This document shows positions 9,067 to 17,608 of a DNA stretch of 64,000 nt, in pieces. A program made the translations under genes and the position numbers. The number at the start of each line of letters is the position of its first letter. The stretch's first letter is position 1. Source of the stretch: Streptomyces toxytricini (lineage in GTDB: Bacteria > Actinomycetota > Actinomycetes > Streptomycetales > Streptomycetaceae). The notes beneath the pieces were generated by a model that ran no database searches, was not told the DNA's origin, and saw only the letters and a list, made by a program, of their open reading frames with translations. Where the stretch lies: assembly GCF_014649915.1 (NCBI RefSeq), contig NZ_BMTY01000001.1, positions 403,172 to 467,171 of the forward strand, in the 5' to 3' direction.

Positions 9067-9621
9067 GTGAGCAGCTCGTCGATCGGCGTACGCAAGGGCC
9101 TGGCCAGGGTGGAGGTCGCCCTCCGGTGGGATCCGAGCCCGGCGGGGTCGCCCGCGCACGACCTGGACATAGTGGCCGCCGTGTACGGCGCCGCCGACCC
9201 GTACGGCGAGCCCGCGCAGCTGGTCCACTTCGGAAGCCGCTCCCCGGACGGCACGATCACCCTGACCCGCGACAGCCGCACCGGGCAGGGCTTCGGCTAC
9301 GACGAGGTGATGACGCTCGAACTGGACCGGATGCGGCCGGAATCGGTCCGGGTCGTCGTCGGCGTGGTGATCCAGGACACCGGCTCGGGCGACGGCCGCC
9401 GGACCACGTTCGGGGCGATCGGCGGCACCGGCGTCCGCATCCGGGAGGGCCACCTCGACCTCGCCGAGGACGACTTCGCGGGAGTGCCGGACGCGACCGC
9501 GGCGACGGTGGCCCGGTTCACCCGGGACGGCGCGAACGCCTGGGTCCTGGACGCCGCCGTCCGCGGGTCCGACGCGGAGCCGGAGGAGTTCGTCCGCACC
9601 ATGGGCGCCGGCCGCCCCTGA
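9067..9621 (+). CDS. TerD family protein
   Basis: Protein of 184 residues. VEVALRWDPSP, LDIVAAVYG and SPDGTITLTRDSRTG match TerD-domain proteins, which are calcium-binding beta-sandwich proteins tied to tellurite resistance and stress or phage responses. GTG at 9067 is preceded by AGAGGGGGAG; a longer frame from 8992 lacks this. It lies 131 bp behind the VWA gene on the same strand. TerD proteins are known from published genomic analyses to associate with MoxR, VWA and metallopeptidase-like proteins, so a link to the cassette is reasonable but not proven. Confidence 0.85.
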   Translation: MSSSSIGVRKGLARVEVALRWDPSPAGSPAHDLDIVAAVYGAADPYGEPAQLVHFGSRSPDGTITLTRDSRTGQGFGYDEVMTLELDRMRPESVRVVVGVVIQDTGSGDGRRTTFGAIGGTGVRIREGHLDLAEDDFAGVPDATAATVARFTRDGANAWVLDAAVRGSDAEPEEFVRTMGAGRP

Positions 9622-9660
9622 GGGCCGCCCCGTACGGACGGGACGGAATCCGCGCGGGCC

Positions 9661-9697
9661 GGGCGGCGGCCACCCCGGACGGGGGTGGTCGCCGCCC
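9661..9697. terminator. bidirectional terminator between terD and tetR genes
   Basis: A 16-bp GC-rich stem (9661-9676 with 9682-9697, one G-T pair) around the loop GGACG lies between two convergent genes. Confidence 0.8.
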
Positions 9698-9781
9698 GGT
9701 CCGGGTGGCGCGCTGCCGCCGTCCCCACGAGGCAGCGCGGGCGGGCCGCCGTCCGGTCATCGGTGACGGCGCCCCGCCGGT

Positions 9782-10387
9782 TCAGGGGGCCGGCGCCAGG
9801 CCCAGTGCGGGCAGCACGGCCGCGTCGACGAACCGCTCCAGGTAGGCGGCGTCCGCGTAGCGCCCCTCCAGCACCGGCCGGATCCGCAGGACGCCCATCA
9901 GCTGCGCCGGGAGGAACTCCAGGGCCGGATGCCCGGCGGCGATCTCGCCGCGGTCCACGGCCCGCTGGACCATCGCGCCGAACGCCGTCAGCTCGGGCTC
10001 TACCAGCGCCTCCCGCAGGGCCGCCTGGAGCTCCTCGTCGCTCAGCACCGCCAGCCCCAGGGCCTGGGTGAGGCGCGTGTCGCGGCCGGAGGTGCCCGCC
10101 GCGATGCGCGCGGCCTCCCGCAGGTCCCCGGCCAGGGTGCCGGTGTCGACCGCCGCGAGGGTTCCCCGCCGGTGCGCGCGCAGGGCCGCCGCGACCAGTT
10201 GCGGCTTGGTCCTCCACTGGCGGTAGAGCGTCGACTTGCCGCAGCACGCCCGGGCCGCGACCCCCTCCATCGTCAGCGCCTCGTACCCGTGGGCGCGCAG
10301 CTCGTCCAGCACGGCGGCGTACAGCTCCTGGGCCCGCTCCGGGCTGATCTTGGAGCGGCGCGCGGCGGCGGCCTGCGTCGACGTCAT
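9782..10387 (-). CDS. TetR family transcriptional regulator
   Basis: Protein of 201 residues. The N-terminal HTH (ALTMEGVAARACCGKSTLYRQWRTKPQLVAAAL, about residues 34-66) is typical TetR; the C-terminal part resembles TetR_C domains with many Ala/Leu helices. ATG at 10387 is preceded by GAGGAG. It diverges from the PAP2-like operon and the shared region holds three evenly spaced copies of a GTATCGRTAC palindrome, the probable operator. It likely represses itself and the divergent genes; its ligand cannot be guessed. Confidence 0.85.
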   Translation of the reverse strand: MTSTQAAAARRSKISPERAQELYAAVLDELRAHGYEALTMEGVAARACCGKSTLYRQWRTKPQLVAAALRAHRRGTLAAVDTGTLAGDLREAARIAAGTSGRDTRLTQALGLAVLSDEELQAALREALVEPELTAFGAMVQRAVDRGEIAAGHPALEFLPAQLMGVLRIRPVLEGRYADAAYLERFVDAAVLPALGLAPAP

Positions 10388-10456
10388 GGGGCGGCGCTCC
10401 TCGGGGATCGCACGGCGGGAGGTTTCCGATGCCGCAAGCATACGCCGGACGCCGGC

Positions 10457-10498
10457 GTATCGGTACACGTGCGTATCGATACGCCCATGTATCGATAC
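10457..10498. promoter_or_regulatory. triple operator array between tetR and PAP2-like gene
   Basis: GTATCGGTAC (10457-10466), GTATCGATAC (10473-10482) and GTATCGATAC (10489-10498) are near-perfect palindromes starting exactly 16 bp apart. They sit in the divergent promoter region 70 bp from the regulator's ATG, as expected for cooperative TetR binding. Confidence 0.75.
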
Positions 10499-10597
10499 AC
10501 TGGCGTCTCGCTGAACGGTGGCCGATACCGACCGCCCTCCACCCCCGCACCAACCCCGCACGGTCGGCGCCCGAGTACAGGAAGGGAGACCGGGGGA

Positions 10598-11422
10598 ATG
10601 ACCTCCCACGACACACCCGACGGGCGGCACACCGGCCCGGAACCCGGGGACAGGCCCCGGCTCGTACGCGAGCTGCTCCTCGTCGCCGGCCTGTTCGCCG
10701 CCTACAAGGCGGGCCGCACGCTCTCCACGGGGCGCACCGGCGAGGCCTTCGCCAACGCCGACCGCATATGGGACCTGGAGCGTGCCCTGCACCTGCCGGG
10801 GGAGGGGCTCGTCCAGCGGCTGCTCCTGCCCGGACCCGGCCTCGGCGAGCTGCCCGTCCACGCCGCGAACACCTACTACGCGGCCGTGCACTTCCCCGCC
10901 ACCATCGCCTTCCTGGCCTGGCTCTACCTGCGCAGGCCCGGCCACTACCGGTGGGCCCGGCGCGTCCTCACCGTCCTGACCGGCGCCGCCCTCGTCCTCC
11001 ACCTGGCCTTCCCGCTGGCCCCGCCCCGGATGCTGGACGCCGCGCACCTCACCGACACGGGCCTGGCATACGGCCCGTCCGTCTACGGGGCCGCGCCCTC
11101 CGCCGACACCCTCGCCAACCAGTTCGCCGCGATGCCCTCCCTCCACTTCGGCTGGGCGCTCGCGCTGGCGGTCGGCATGGCCGCCGCGACCCGGTCCCGG
11201 TGGCGGTTGCTCTGGCTGCTGCACCCCCTCGCCACGCTCCTCGTGATCGTCGGCACCGCCAACCACTACTGGCTCGACTCGGCCGTCGCCGCCGCCCTGC
11301 TCGGCGCCGCTCTCGCCGTCGTCCCGCGGCCCCCTGCCGCCGGCCGCCCGCCCGGGCCCGTACGGGAGCTGCCGCGGGCGCGGCCGCGGCCCGCCGCCGA
11401 GCCCGTCGGGGCGGGCCGGTGA
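10598..11422 (+). CDS. PAP2-superfamily (inositol-phosphoceramide synthase-like) membrane protein
   Basis: Protein of 274 residues with about six membrane helices. It has the PAP2_3/AUR1-like motifs APPRML, MPSLHFGWAL and NHYWLDS, which form the phosphatase-type active site (His of SLHF and His of NHYW). Such enzymes cleave or transfer phosphorylated lipid head groups. The ATG lies behind a GGGGGA. It is first in an operon under the GTATCGATAC operator array; its TGA overlaps the GTG of the next gene. Substrate unknown. Confidence 0.82.
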   Translation: MTSHDTPDGRHTGPEPGDRPRLVRELLLVAGLFAAYKAGRTLSTGRTGEAFANADRIWDLERALHLPGEGLVQRLLLPGPGLGELPVHAANTYYAAVHFPATIAFLAWLYLRRPGHYRWARRVLTVLTGAALVLHLAFPLAPPRMLDAAHLTDTGLAYGPSVYGAAPSADTLANQFAAMPSLHFGWALALAVGMAAATRSRWRLLWLLHPLATLLVIVGTANHYWLDSAVAAALLGAALAVVPRPPAAGRPPGPVRELPRARPRPAAEPVGAGR

Positions 11423-12330
11423 ACGCCACCGCCGTCGCCGTCGCCCTCTGCCTGGCCTCCTCCGCCGCCTACGCGGCGGCCGCCGTCGCCCAGGAGCGCC
11501 TCGCCCGCGCGGGCGAGGTCCGCAGCACCCGCGCCCTCCTGTGCAGCGGGCCCTGGTGGTCCTCCGCCGGGCTGAACGCCGCCGCCGCGCTGCTGCACGC
11601 CGCCGCCCTGCGCTACGGGCCGCTGACCCTCGTGCAGCCGCTCGGCGCGCTCACCCTCGTCGCCGCCGTCCCGCTCGGGGCGCGCCGCGCCGGGCGCCGG
11701 GTCGCCGCAGCCGAATGGCGCGGCACCCTTGCCACCGTCGCGGGCCTCGGCCTGCTGCTCCTGCCCGCCTCCGGGCCCGCGCCGCACGACACCCTCACGC
11801 TCGCGGAGGCCCTCGCCCTGTCCGGCGCGACCGCCGCCGCCATCGGCGTCCTGACCGCGCGCCGGGACGTCCGCTCGGGGCTGCGGCACGCCACCGCCTC
11901 CGGGCTGGCCTCCGCCGCCGCCTCCGCGCTGACGCAGACCGTGGCCGTCGCCGCCGCCGGGCGCGGCGGGTCCCCGGCCGCCGGAGCGGTCGCCGCCGTC
12001 ACCGGCCTCGTCGCCGTGTTCGCCGTGGGCGGGATGCTGCTGTCGCAGCGCGCCTACCGCGGGGGCCTCGGCGCCCCGCTCGCCGTCGTCAACCTGGCCA
12101 ACCCCCTGGCAGCGGCGGCCATCGGCGCCGTCCTGCTCGGGGAGCGCCTCCAGGGCGGGGCCGCGGGGCTGCTGCTCGCCGCCGCCGGCGCCGCGGCCGC
12201 GGCGCGCGGGGTGCTGCTGCTGACGCGCTCGGCATCCGGCCCGCAGTGCGGCGGACGCGCCAACGGGCACGGCAGGGACGGCGGTTCACAGCCGACCGCC
12301 GGTGCGGCGGTCTCCGGTGTGGCAGCATGA
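11419..12330 (+). CDS. EamA/DMT-like membrane protein
   Basis: Protein of 303 residues with about ten hydrophobic helices in two halves, as in the drug/metabolite transporter fold. The first half contains LRYGPLTLVQPLGALTLV and the second APLAVVNLANPLAAAAIGAVLLGERL, the paired proline-and-GE features of EamA-like transporters. GTG start overlaps the PAP2 stop; its own TGA overlaps the ATG of the next gene. Substrate cannot be inferred; the TetR-controlled setting would suit export of a small lipid or drug. Confidence 0.75.
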   Translation: MNATAVAVALCLASSAAYAAAAVAQERLARAGEVRSTRALLCSGPWWSSAGLNAAAALLHAAALRYGPLTLVQPLGALTLVAAVPLGARRAGRRVAAAEWRGTLATVAGLGLLLLPASGPAPHDTLTLAEALALSGATAAAIGVLTARRDVRSGLRHATASGLASAAASALTQTVAVAAAGRGGSPAAGAVAAVTGLVAVFAVGGMLLSQRAYRGGLGAPLAVVNLANPLAAAAIGAVLLGERLQGGAAGLLLAAAGAAAAARGVLLLTRSASGPQCGGRANGHGRDGGSQPTAGAAVSGVAA

Positions 12331-12743
12331 CGGGCATGGCCGACCGCTCGATCCTCTCGCTCTGGTCCAGGAACTCCGTCCTCTCCATCGGCTCCGCGGG
12401 CTCCGTCCTCTCCGTCGGCTCCGTCGGCAGCGTCCTGTCGATCGGCTCCGCCGGCAGCGTGCTCTCCGCCGGATCGGCCGGCTCCGCCCTGTCGGTCGCC
12501 TCCGCCGCCTCCTGGCTGAGCACCGGTTCCGTTCTGAGCGCCCAATCCCGCCGATCGGTGCTCTCCCACCGCTCCGGCCGCCCGGGGGCCGCTCCCGGAT
12601 CGCGCCGCGCGCCGGCGCCCGCCCGTCCGGCGCGCGGCAGCCTGGCCGCCGGTGCGGCCCTCGCCCTGCTCGGCGCCGCCGCGGTCGCGGTGGCAGCAGG
12701 GGCCCGCCGGGGAGAACCGCTGCGGCCGGCGCCGCGTCCCTGA
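12327..12743 (+). CDS. serine-triplet repeat protein with C-terminal membrane helix
   Basis: Protein of 138 residues (or 135 from the ATG at 12336). Residues ~17-80 consist of about eight copies of a nine-residue unit SVLSxGSxG, so that Ser occurs at nearly every third position (for example SVLSIGSAG, SVLSVGSVG). A Pro/Arg linker follows, then a hydrophobic helix (SLAAGAALALLGAAAVAVAAG) and a short basic tail. I recognise no domain; the period-3 pattern suggests a regular beta-solenoid or fibre-like surface. It is translationally coupled to the EamA-like gene and so belongs to the TetR-controlled operon. Confidence 0.7.
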   Translation: MTGMADRSILSLWSRNSVLSIGSAGSVLSVGSVGSVLSIGSAGSVLSAGSAGSALSVASAASWLSTGSVLSAQSRRSVLSHRSGRPGAAPGSRRAPAPARPARGSLAAGAALALLGAAAVAVAAGARRGEPLRPAPRP

Positions 12744-12804
12744 AGGCAGGGGCGCGGCGCCACCGCCGCGCGGCACCACGTACGACGGAGCGGAGTGAAC
12801 GGGC

Positions 12805-13071
12805 ATGGGGATCGTCGGCTGGATCGTCCTGGGGCTGCTCGCCGGAGCCATCGCCAAGCTGCTGCTGCCCGGCCGCGACCCGGGAGGACTGATCGGCACG
12901 ACTCTCATCGGCATCGCCGGCGCGTTCACCGGAGGCTGGCTCTCCGCCCGCCTCCTCGACAAGCCGATCGCGGGCGAGTTCTACGACCCGGCCACCTGGG
13001 GCGCCGCCATCGCCGGCTCCCTCGTCCTGCTCATCGCCTACCGCATCCTCTTCGGCCACTCCCGCAGCTGA
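12805..13071 (+). CDS. GlsB/YeaQ/YmgE family stress-response membrane protein
   Basis: Protein of 88 residues with three membrane helices. MGIVGWIVLGLLAGAIAKLLLPG, LIGTTLIGIAGAFTGGWL and the closing helix AAIAGSLVLLIAYRILFG are the family hallmarks (transglycosylase-associated protein, PF04226). The group is linked to general stress in many bacteria without a defined biochemical role. RBS GGAGCGGAG lies upstream. Confidence 0.9.
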   Translation: MGIVGWIVLGLLAGAIAKLLLPGRDPGGLIGTTLIGIAGAFTGGWLSARLLDKPIAGEFYDPATWGAAIAGSLVLLIAYRILFGHSRS

Positions 13072-13171
13072 CCAGCGACGCCCCGCCGCCCCCCATGCAG
13101 GGGCGGGATTCGGCCATGCACGGGGCGGCCGCCCTGGCGCGGGCCTCCCGGCGGGGTTTCACTGCGGGCCC

Positions 13172-14833
13172 ATGACACGACACAGGATGCCGGCCCTGCT
13201 CGGCGCGCTCGCCCTCGCGGCGGCCACCCTGGCGGCCGCACAGCCCGCGGCCGCGACAGGCCCCGCACCGGCCCCGCCCGCTGAAGCGGCGCCCGCAGCC
13301 ACGGCCGGCTACGTCCCGCCCGAGTTCGGCACCGACTGGCACGACCCCCTCACCGCCGACCCGCCGGTCCTCCGCCCGCCGACCCGGTCCTGCGAACTGA
13401 CCGTCGCCGAGGCCCGGTTCCGCGACTTCACCCCCTACCGGGGCCACTACACCCCGCCCGCCGGCTGCGGCACCGGCCCCTGGGCCAAGGTCGTCCTGCG
13501 CCTCGAAGGCAAGGTCAAGGGCCGCCAGTACGACCGCCTCGGCCACCTCTCCCTCGGCGGCGTCGAGATCCTCCGCACCTCCACCCCCGAGCCCTCGCCC
13601 GACGGCATCACCTGGAGCGTCGAGAAGGACGTCACCCGCTACCGCGACACCCTCAGCCGGCCCCAGCCCGTCGAGATGCTCATCGGGAACGTCGTCAACG
13701 AGACGTACACCGGCGTCATCGACGTCAAGGCCACCCTCGTCTTCCACACCGCCGAGCGGCACCACCCGGCCCCCGACACCCCCGACCGCGTCGTCCCGCT
13801 GACGGCCCCCGCCGTCACCACGCCCCGCAACACCGAGCGCCTCCTCGCCGAGGTGTACGCGACCGGCTCCGGCGGCGGCTGCGAGGAGTACTGGTACATG
13901 GCGGTCCCCGACGCCGCCCCCTACTCCTGCAAGGCCGCGGACGGCCCCCACCGCGAGGTCCGCATCTCCGTCGACGGCCGCCTCGCCGGCATCGCCGCCC
14001 CCTTCCCGCACGTGTGGACCGGCGGCTGGTCCAACCCCTTCCTCTGGTACGTGACACCCGCCCCGCGCGCCTTCGACGTCAAGCCCGTCGTCTACGACCT
14101 CACCCCCTTCGCCGCCCTCCTCAACGACGGCCGCGAGCACCGCATCGAGGTGTCCGTGGCGGGCCTCCCCGCCGGCCGGCCCGGCTGGAGCACCCCGACC
14201 AACCTGCTGATCTGGCAGGACGAGGGCCGGGACGTCGTCACCGGATCCCTCACCCGGCACGAGGAGGAGCAGCCCTCCGGATCCAGCCGCTGGACCCCCG
14301 CCGCCGCCGGCGAACCGCACCGCCTCGACACCCGCGGCAGCCACCGCCTCACCACCGAAGGCCGCCTGGACACCTCCCACGGCCGCGTCACCACCACCGT
14401 CACCCGCGCCGTCGGCCTCACCTCCGTGCACCGCTGGACCGACGGAGAGGACCGGGACGCCCTGTCCGCCGTCTGGACCGACGAGGAGAGCACCACCCGC
14501 GGCCGAACCACCACCCGCACCGCACGCACCTACACCATGGACGGCGAGACCGCCCTCGGCGCCGGCGACCGGCTCCGCACCGCCATCACCGTCTCCGACC
14601 GCGCCGACACCGCCGTCCTGCGCGGCGGCCGGACCGTCGACCGCAGCCGGCTCGACCACCGGTACACCGGCGACGCCTCCTACACCGCCAACGTGCCGCG
14701 CGAGGAGCGCCACGCCGTCGGCACCACCACCGAGCGCTACCGCCTGTACGGGGCGCAAGCGCCCGGCGGGTGCTACGACCGCACGGTCTCCACCGCGCAG
14801 GGCACGGTGACGGAGGACCGGCGGCGCTGCTGA
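13172..14833 (+). CDS. secreted peptide-N-glycosidase A-like protein
   Basis: Protein of 553 residues with a Sec signal peptide (residues 1-28). Residues ~45-330 match the N-terminal domain of plant-type PNGase A (peptide-N4-(N-acetyl-beta-glucosaminyl)asparagine amidase A): LGGVEILRTSTPEP, ITWSVEKDVTRYRDTL, VEMLIGNVVNETYTG. These enzymes release N-glycans from glycoproteins at acidic pH. The C-terminal 200 residues are Thr/Arg-rich beta repeats (RTTTRTARTYTMDGETAL). Glycan release for nutrition is inference; activity of bacterial relatives is little tested. Confidence 0.8.
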   Translation: MTRHRMPALLGALALAAATLAAAQPAAATGPAPAPPAEAAPAATAGYVPPEFGTDWHDPLTADPPVLRPPTRSCELTVAEARFRDFTPYRGHYTPPAGCGTGPWAKVVLRLEGKVKGRQYDRLGHLSLGGVEILRTSTPEPSPDGITWSVEKDVTRYRDTLSRPQPVEMLIGNVVNETYTGVIDVKATLVFHTAERHHPAPDTPDRVVPLTAPAVTTPRNTERLLAEVYATGSGGGCEEYWYMAVPDAAPYSCKAADGPHREVRISVDGRLAGIAAPFPHVWTGGWSNPFLWYVTPAPRAFDVKPVVYDLTPFAALLNDGREHRIEVSVAGLPAGRPGWSTPTNLLIWQDEGRDVVTGSLTRHEEEQPSGSSRWTPAAAGEPHRLDTRGSHRLTTEGRLDTSHGRVTTTVTRAVGLTSVHRWTDGEDRDALSAVWTDEESTTRGRTTTRTARTYTMDGETALGAGDRLRTAITVSDRADTAVLRGGRTVDRSRLDHRYTGDASYTANVPREERHAVGTTTERYRLYGAQAPGGCYDRTVSTAQGTVTEDRRRC

Positions 14834-14860
14834 CGGAGGCTGCCCCTACGATGAGCCGCC

Positions 14861-16588
14861 ATGGACATGAGTGAGGCCGGCAGACAGCTGGTCGACGGCC
14901 GATTCGAACTGTTGGCGCCACTGGGCGCCGGTGGCATGGGCACGGTGTGGCGCGCCCGCGACATCGCACTGCACCGCGACGTCGCCCTCAAGGAGGTGCG
15001 CCCGCCGGACCCGGCGACGGCCGCGGCCCAGCCCGGCCTCACCGTCCAGCTGCGGGAGCGCGCGGTGCGCGAGGCCCGGGCCCTGGCCCGCCTCGCGCAC
15101 CCCAACGTGGTGACGATCCACCACATCGTCGAGCCCGCCGGCGGCGAGGACGGGCACCCGTGGATCGTGATGGAGCTCGTCAAGGGCGGCTCCCTGCACG
15201 ACCGGCTGGAGTCCGGGCCCCTGCCCGTCGCGGACGCCGTCCGGATCGGCCTCGACGTCCTGTCGGCGCTGCGCGCCGCCCACGCCGAGGGCGTCCTCCA
15301 CCGGGACGTGAAACCGGCCAACGTGCTGCTGCGGGCCGACGGCTCGGCGGTGCTCACCGACTTCGGCATCGCCGCCCTGCACGGCTCCACGGCGCTGACC
15401 TCCACCGGCGTGCTCATCGGCTCCCCCGAGTACATCGCCCCGGAGCGGGCCCGCGGCGAGGAGGGCCTGCCCGCCTCCGACCTGTGGTCCCTCGGCATGC
15501 TGCTGTACACGGCATCGGAGGGCACGCACCCGCTGCGCCGCCCCACCAGCCTCGCCACCGTCGTCGCCGTGTTGGAGGACCCCATTCCGGCCCCGGTGCG
15601 CTCCGGCCCGCTGGGCCCCGTACTGGAGCGGCTGCTCGTACGGGACCTGGCCGCGCGGCCCGACGCCGCCGAACTCGAACGGCTCCTGCGGGAGGCGCAG
15701 GCCGCCCTCGCCGGGGCCGCACCGAGCGCCGTCCCGCACGCCACGCCCGGGCAGTACGGGCCGCCGGGCACCCAGCTCGCCGCCCCGCACCCCGCCACGC
15801 CGCCGCAGGGCCTGCCGCAGCAGCCCGCCAAGGTGCCCGCAGGGCCGTACGCCCCGCCGCCGTTCACCCCGGCGGGCGGATCCCCCTACGCCGCGACCGC
15901 GGCCGTCCCCACGGGCGGCCGGACCCCGCGCCGCCGCCCCGCCCTCCTCGGCGGGCTCCTCGCGGTGGTCCTGGCCGGCGGCGGGGCCGTCGCCCTCGTC
16001 AACGCGCTGTCCGGCGGCGACACCGGCGGCAGCGGCGCGGGCAAGGGCGGAGCCTCCGCCCCGGCCGCCACGGCCGGCGCCACGGGTCCCGCGCCCAGGC
16101 AGTCGGCCGGGTCGGGTGCGCCCGCCAAGGAGGCCGCCGCGCCCCGGGGCAGCCTGCTCACCCCCGCCAACGTCCGCACCGCGATCGAGGCGTTCAAGCA
16201 GCAGACCGGCACCACCACCTTCGCGGAGATGACCGTCTACGGGGAGTACGTGCTCGCGTCCATCCCCACCGCCCCGGGCGCGAAGACGTACGACCGCTGG
16301 CAGTACCGCGACGGCCAGGCCAAGAAGAGCGGCCCCGGCGGCACCCTGAGGCCCGACAAGCCGCCGATCGACATGGCCGGCGTCAACTGGGACGCCCTGC
16401 CCGGCCTGCTGGCCAAGGCCGAGCAGGAGCTGGGCGTCGACAAGCCGACCTCCCGCTACGTCATCATCGAGCCCTGGCTCTTCGACGGGACCCCCTCGAT
16501 GCGCCCCTACCTCAGCGACGAGTACGGGCAGGGCGGCTACGTGCACGCCGACACCCAGGGCAACGTGAAGAAGGTCTACAAGAGCTGA
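14861..16588 (+). CDS. membrane Ser/Thr protein kinase (PknB type)
   Basis: Protein of 575 residues. The kinase domain (about 14-285) has the glycine loop LGAGGMGTVW, Lys in VALKEV, HRDVKPANVLL and DFGIA, so all catalytic residues are present. A Pro-rich linker leads to one membrane helix at about 362-382 (ALLGGLLAVVLAGGGAVALV). The extracellular part (about 425-575) has no PASTA repeats; it is a compact domain of unknown fold probably acting as sensor. It lies just upstream of the squalene/phytoene synthase-like gene, separated by 78 bp containing a GTACCC tandem repeat. Confidence 0.88.
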   Translation: MDMSEAGRQLVDGRFELLAPLGAGGMGTVWRARDIALHRDVALKEVRPPDPATAAAQPGLTVQLRERAVREARALARLAHPNVVTIHHIVEPAGGEDGHPWIVMELVKGGSLHDRLESGPLPVADAVRIGLDVLSALRAAHAEGVLHRDVKPANVLLRADGSAVLTDFGIAALHGSTALTSTGVLIGSPEYIAPERARGEEGLPASDLWSLGMLLYTASEGTHPLRRPTSLATVVAVLEDPIPAPVRSGPLGPVLERLLVRDLAARPDAAELERLLREAQAALAGAAPSAVPHATPGQYGPPGTQLAAPHPATPPQGLPQQPAKVPAGPYAPPPFTPAGGSPYAATAAVPTGGRTPRRRPALLGGLLAVVLAGGGAVALVNALSGGDTGGSGAGKGGASAPAATAGATGPAPRQSAGSGAPAKEAAAPRGSLLTPANVRTAIEAFKQQTGTTTFAEMTVYGEYVLASIPTAPGAKTYDRWQYRDGQAKKSGPGGTLRPDKPPIDMAGVNWDALPGLLAKAEQELGVDKPTSRYVIIEPWLFDGTPSMRPYLSDEYGQGGYVHADTQGNVKKVYKS

Positions 16589-16594
16589 CATCGT

Positions 16595-16618
16595 GTACCC
16601 GTACCCGTACCCGTACGC
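16595..16618 (+). repeat. four tandem GTACCC-type hexamers
   Basis: Three perfect GTACCC units and one GTACGC follow the kinase stop codon, and further CGTACGGCACG copies follow. It may be a slippage-derived spacer or a binding site; nothing decides between these. Confidence 0.6.
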
Positions 16619-16666
16619 GCACGGCACGCGCGTACGGCACGCACGGTTCAGAGGAGCACCCACCCC

Positions 16667-17608
16667 ATGCCCACCTGGCGCACCGCCCTGACGGCGGCCG
16701 GCATCCGCGACCCCCGGCTGCGCGCCGACTTCACGTACGCCGCACGCCGGGTCCTGCGCCGGGAGCCCGCCCCGTACCTGACGCTGCGCCTGCTCGCCGC
16801 ACCGGAGCTGGTGCCGTGGATGACCGCGGGGGTCGCCTTCATGAACCTCGTCGACGACACCGCCGAGACGGGCACCCCGCAGCAGCGGGCGGACGGGCTG
16901 GCGGCGCTCGCCGAGCGGGTGGCGGAGGCACTGAGGACCGGCGGCGGCCCGGACCCGCTGCTGCGGGCCTACGCGCACGCCGTCGCCGCCCGCGGGCTGC
17001 CCGAGCGCTGGGTGTCCCGCTTCCTGGAGGGCGCCGCCGGCGCCGAAGCCCGCTTCGACGGCTTCGACACCGAGGAGGACTTCCAGGCCTACCTCGACGC
17101 CTACGCCTGGCCGGGGCTGCTCGCCTTCACCGGGCTCCAGTACCCCGGCGGCCCCGACAGGGAGCAGGCCGCCGGGTGGCGGCGGTTCGTCGATGCCGCC
17201 CAGCGCGTCGACTTCCTCGCCGACCTCGCCGGGGACCTGGCCGAGGGCCGCCTCTGCCTGCCGCGGGCCGCCCTCGCCGAGCACTCCGTGACCCGCGAGG
17301 ACCTCGAACAGGCCCGCGACACCCCGGCCGTACGGGCCCTGCTGGCCGCGCAGGCACGCCGGGCACGGACCGCCCTGGAGGCCGCGGACGGCATCATCGG
17401 CCTGGCGGAGCCGGGACTGCGGCCGGTCGTCGCGGCCATGACGGAGCTGATGGGGCACCAGCTGGCGGCCGTGGAGCGGGCCGGCGCGGGTGCTCTGCGC
17501 CGCGACGTCGGCTACGGGGTGGCCGCCCCGGTACGGACCCTGCTGCGGGCCCGGGCCGGGGCCCGCCGCGGGGCCCCGGCCGCATCGGCTGCTAGTACGG
17601 GCCGTTGA
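16667..17608 (+). CDS. squalene/phytoene synthase family protein
   Basis: Protein of 313 residues. FMNLVDDTAETG (about residues 61-72) aligns with the first Asp-rich motif of trans-prenyl head-to-head synthases, and RVDFLADLAGDLAEGRLCLP with the second (the usual xxDxGEDxxxGRxYLP block). The second motif retains two Asp residues but lacks the usual Arg, so activity should not be assumed. RBS AGAGGAG precedes the ATG. Unlike hopanoid or carotenoid loci, no other isoprenoid gene is adjacent; the neighbours are a receptor kinase and a LysM protein. An unusual terpenoid or a non-catalytic homolog is possible. Confidence 0.8.
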   Translation: MPTWRTALTAAGIRDPRLRADFTYAARRVLRREPAPYLTLRLLAAPELVPWMTAGVAFMNLVDDTAETGTPQQRADGLAALAERVAEALRTGGGPDPLLRAYAHAVAARGLPERWVSRFLEGAAGAEARFDGFDTEEDFQAYLDAYAWPGLLAFTGLQYPGGPDREQAAGWRRFVDAAQRVDFLADLAGDLAEGRLCLPRAALAEHSVTREDLEQARDTPAVRALLAAQARRARTALEAADGIIGLAEPGLRPVVAAMTELMGHQLAAVERAGAGALRRDVGYGVAAPVRTLLRARAGARRGAPAASAASTGR

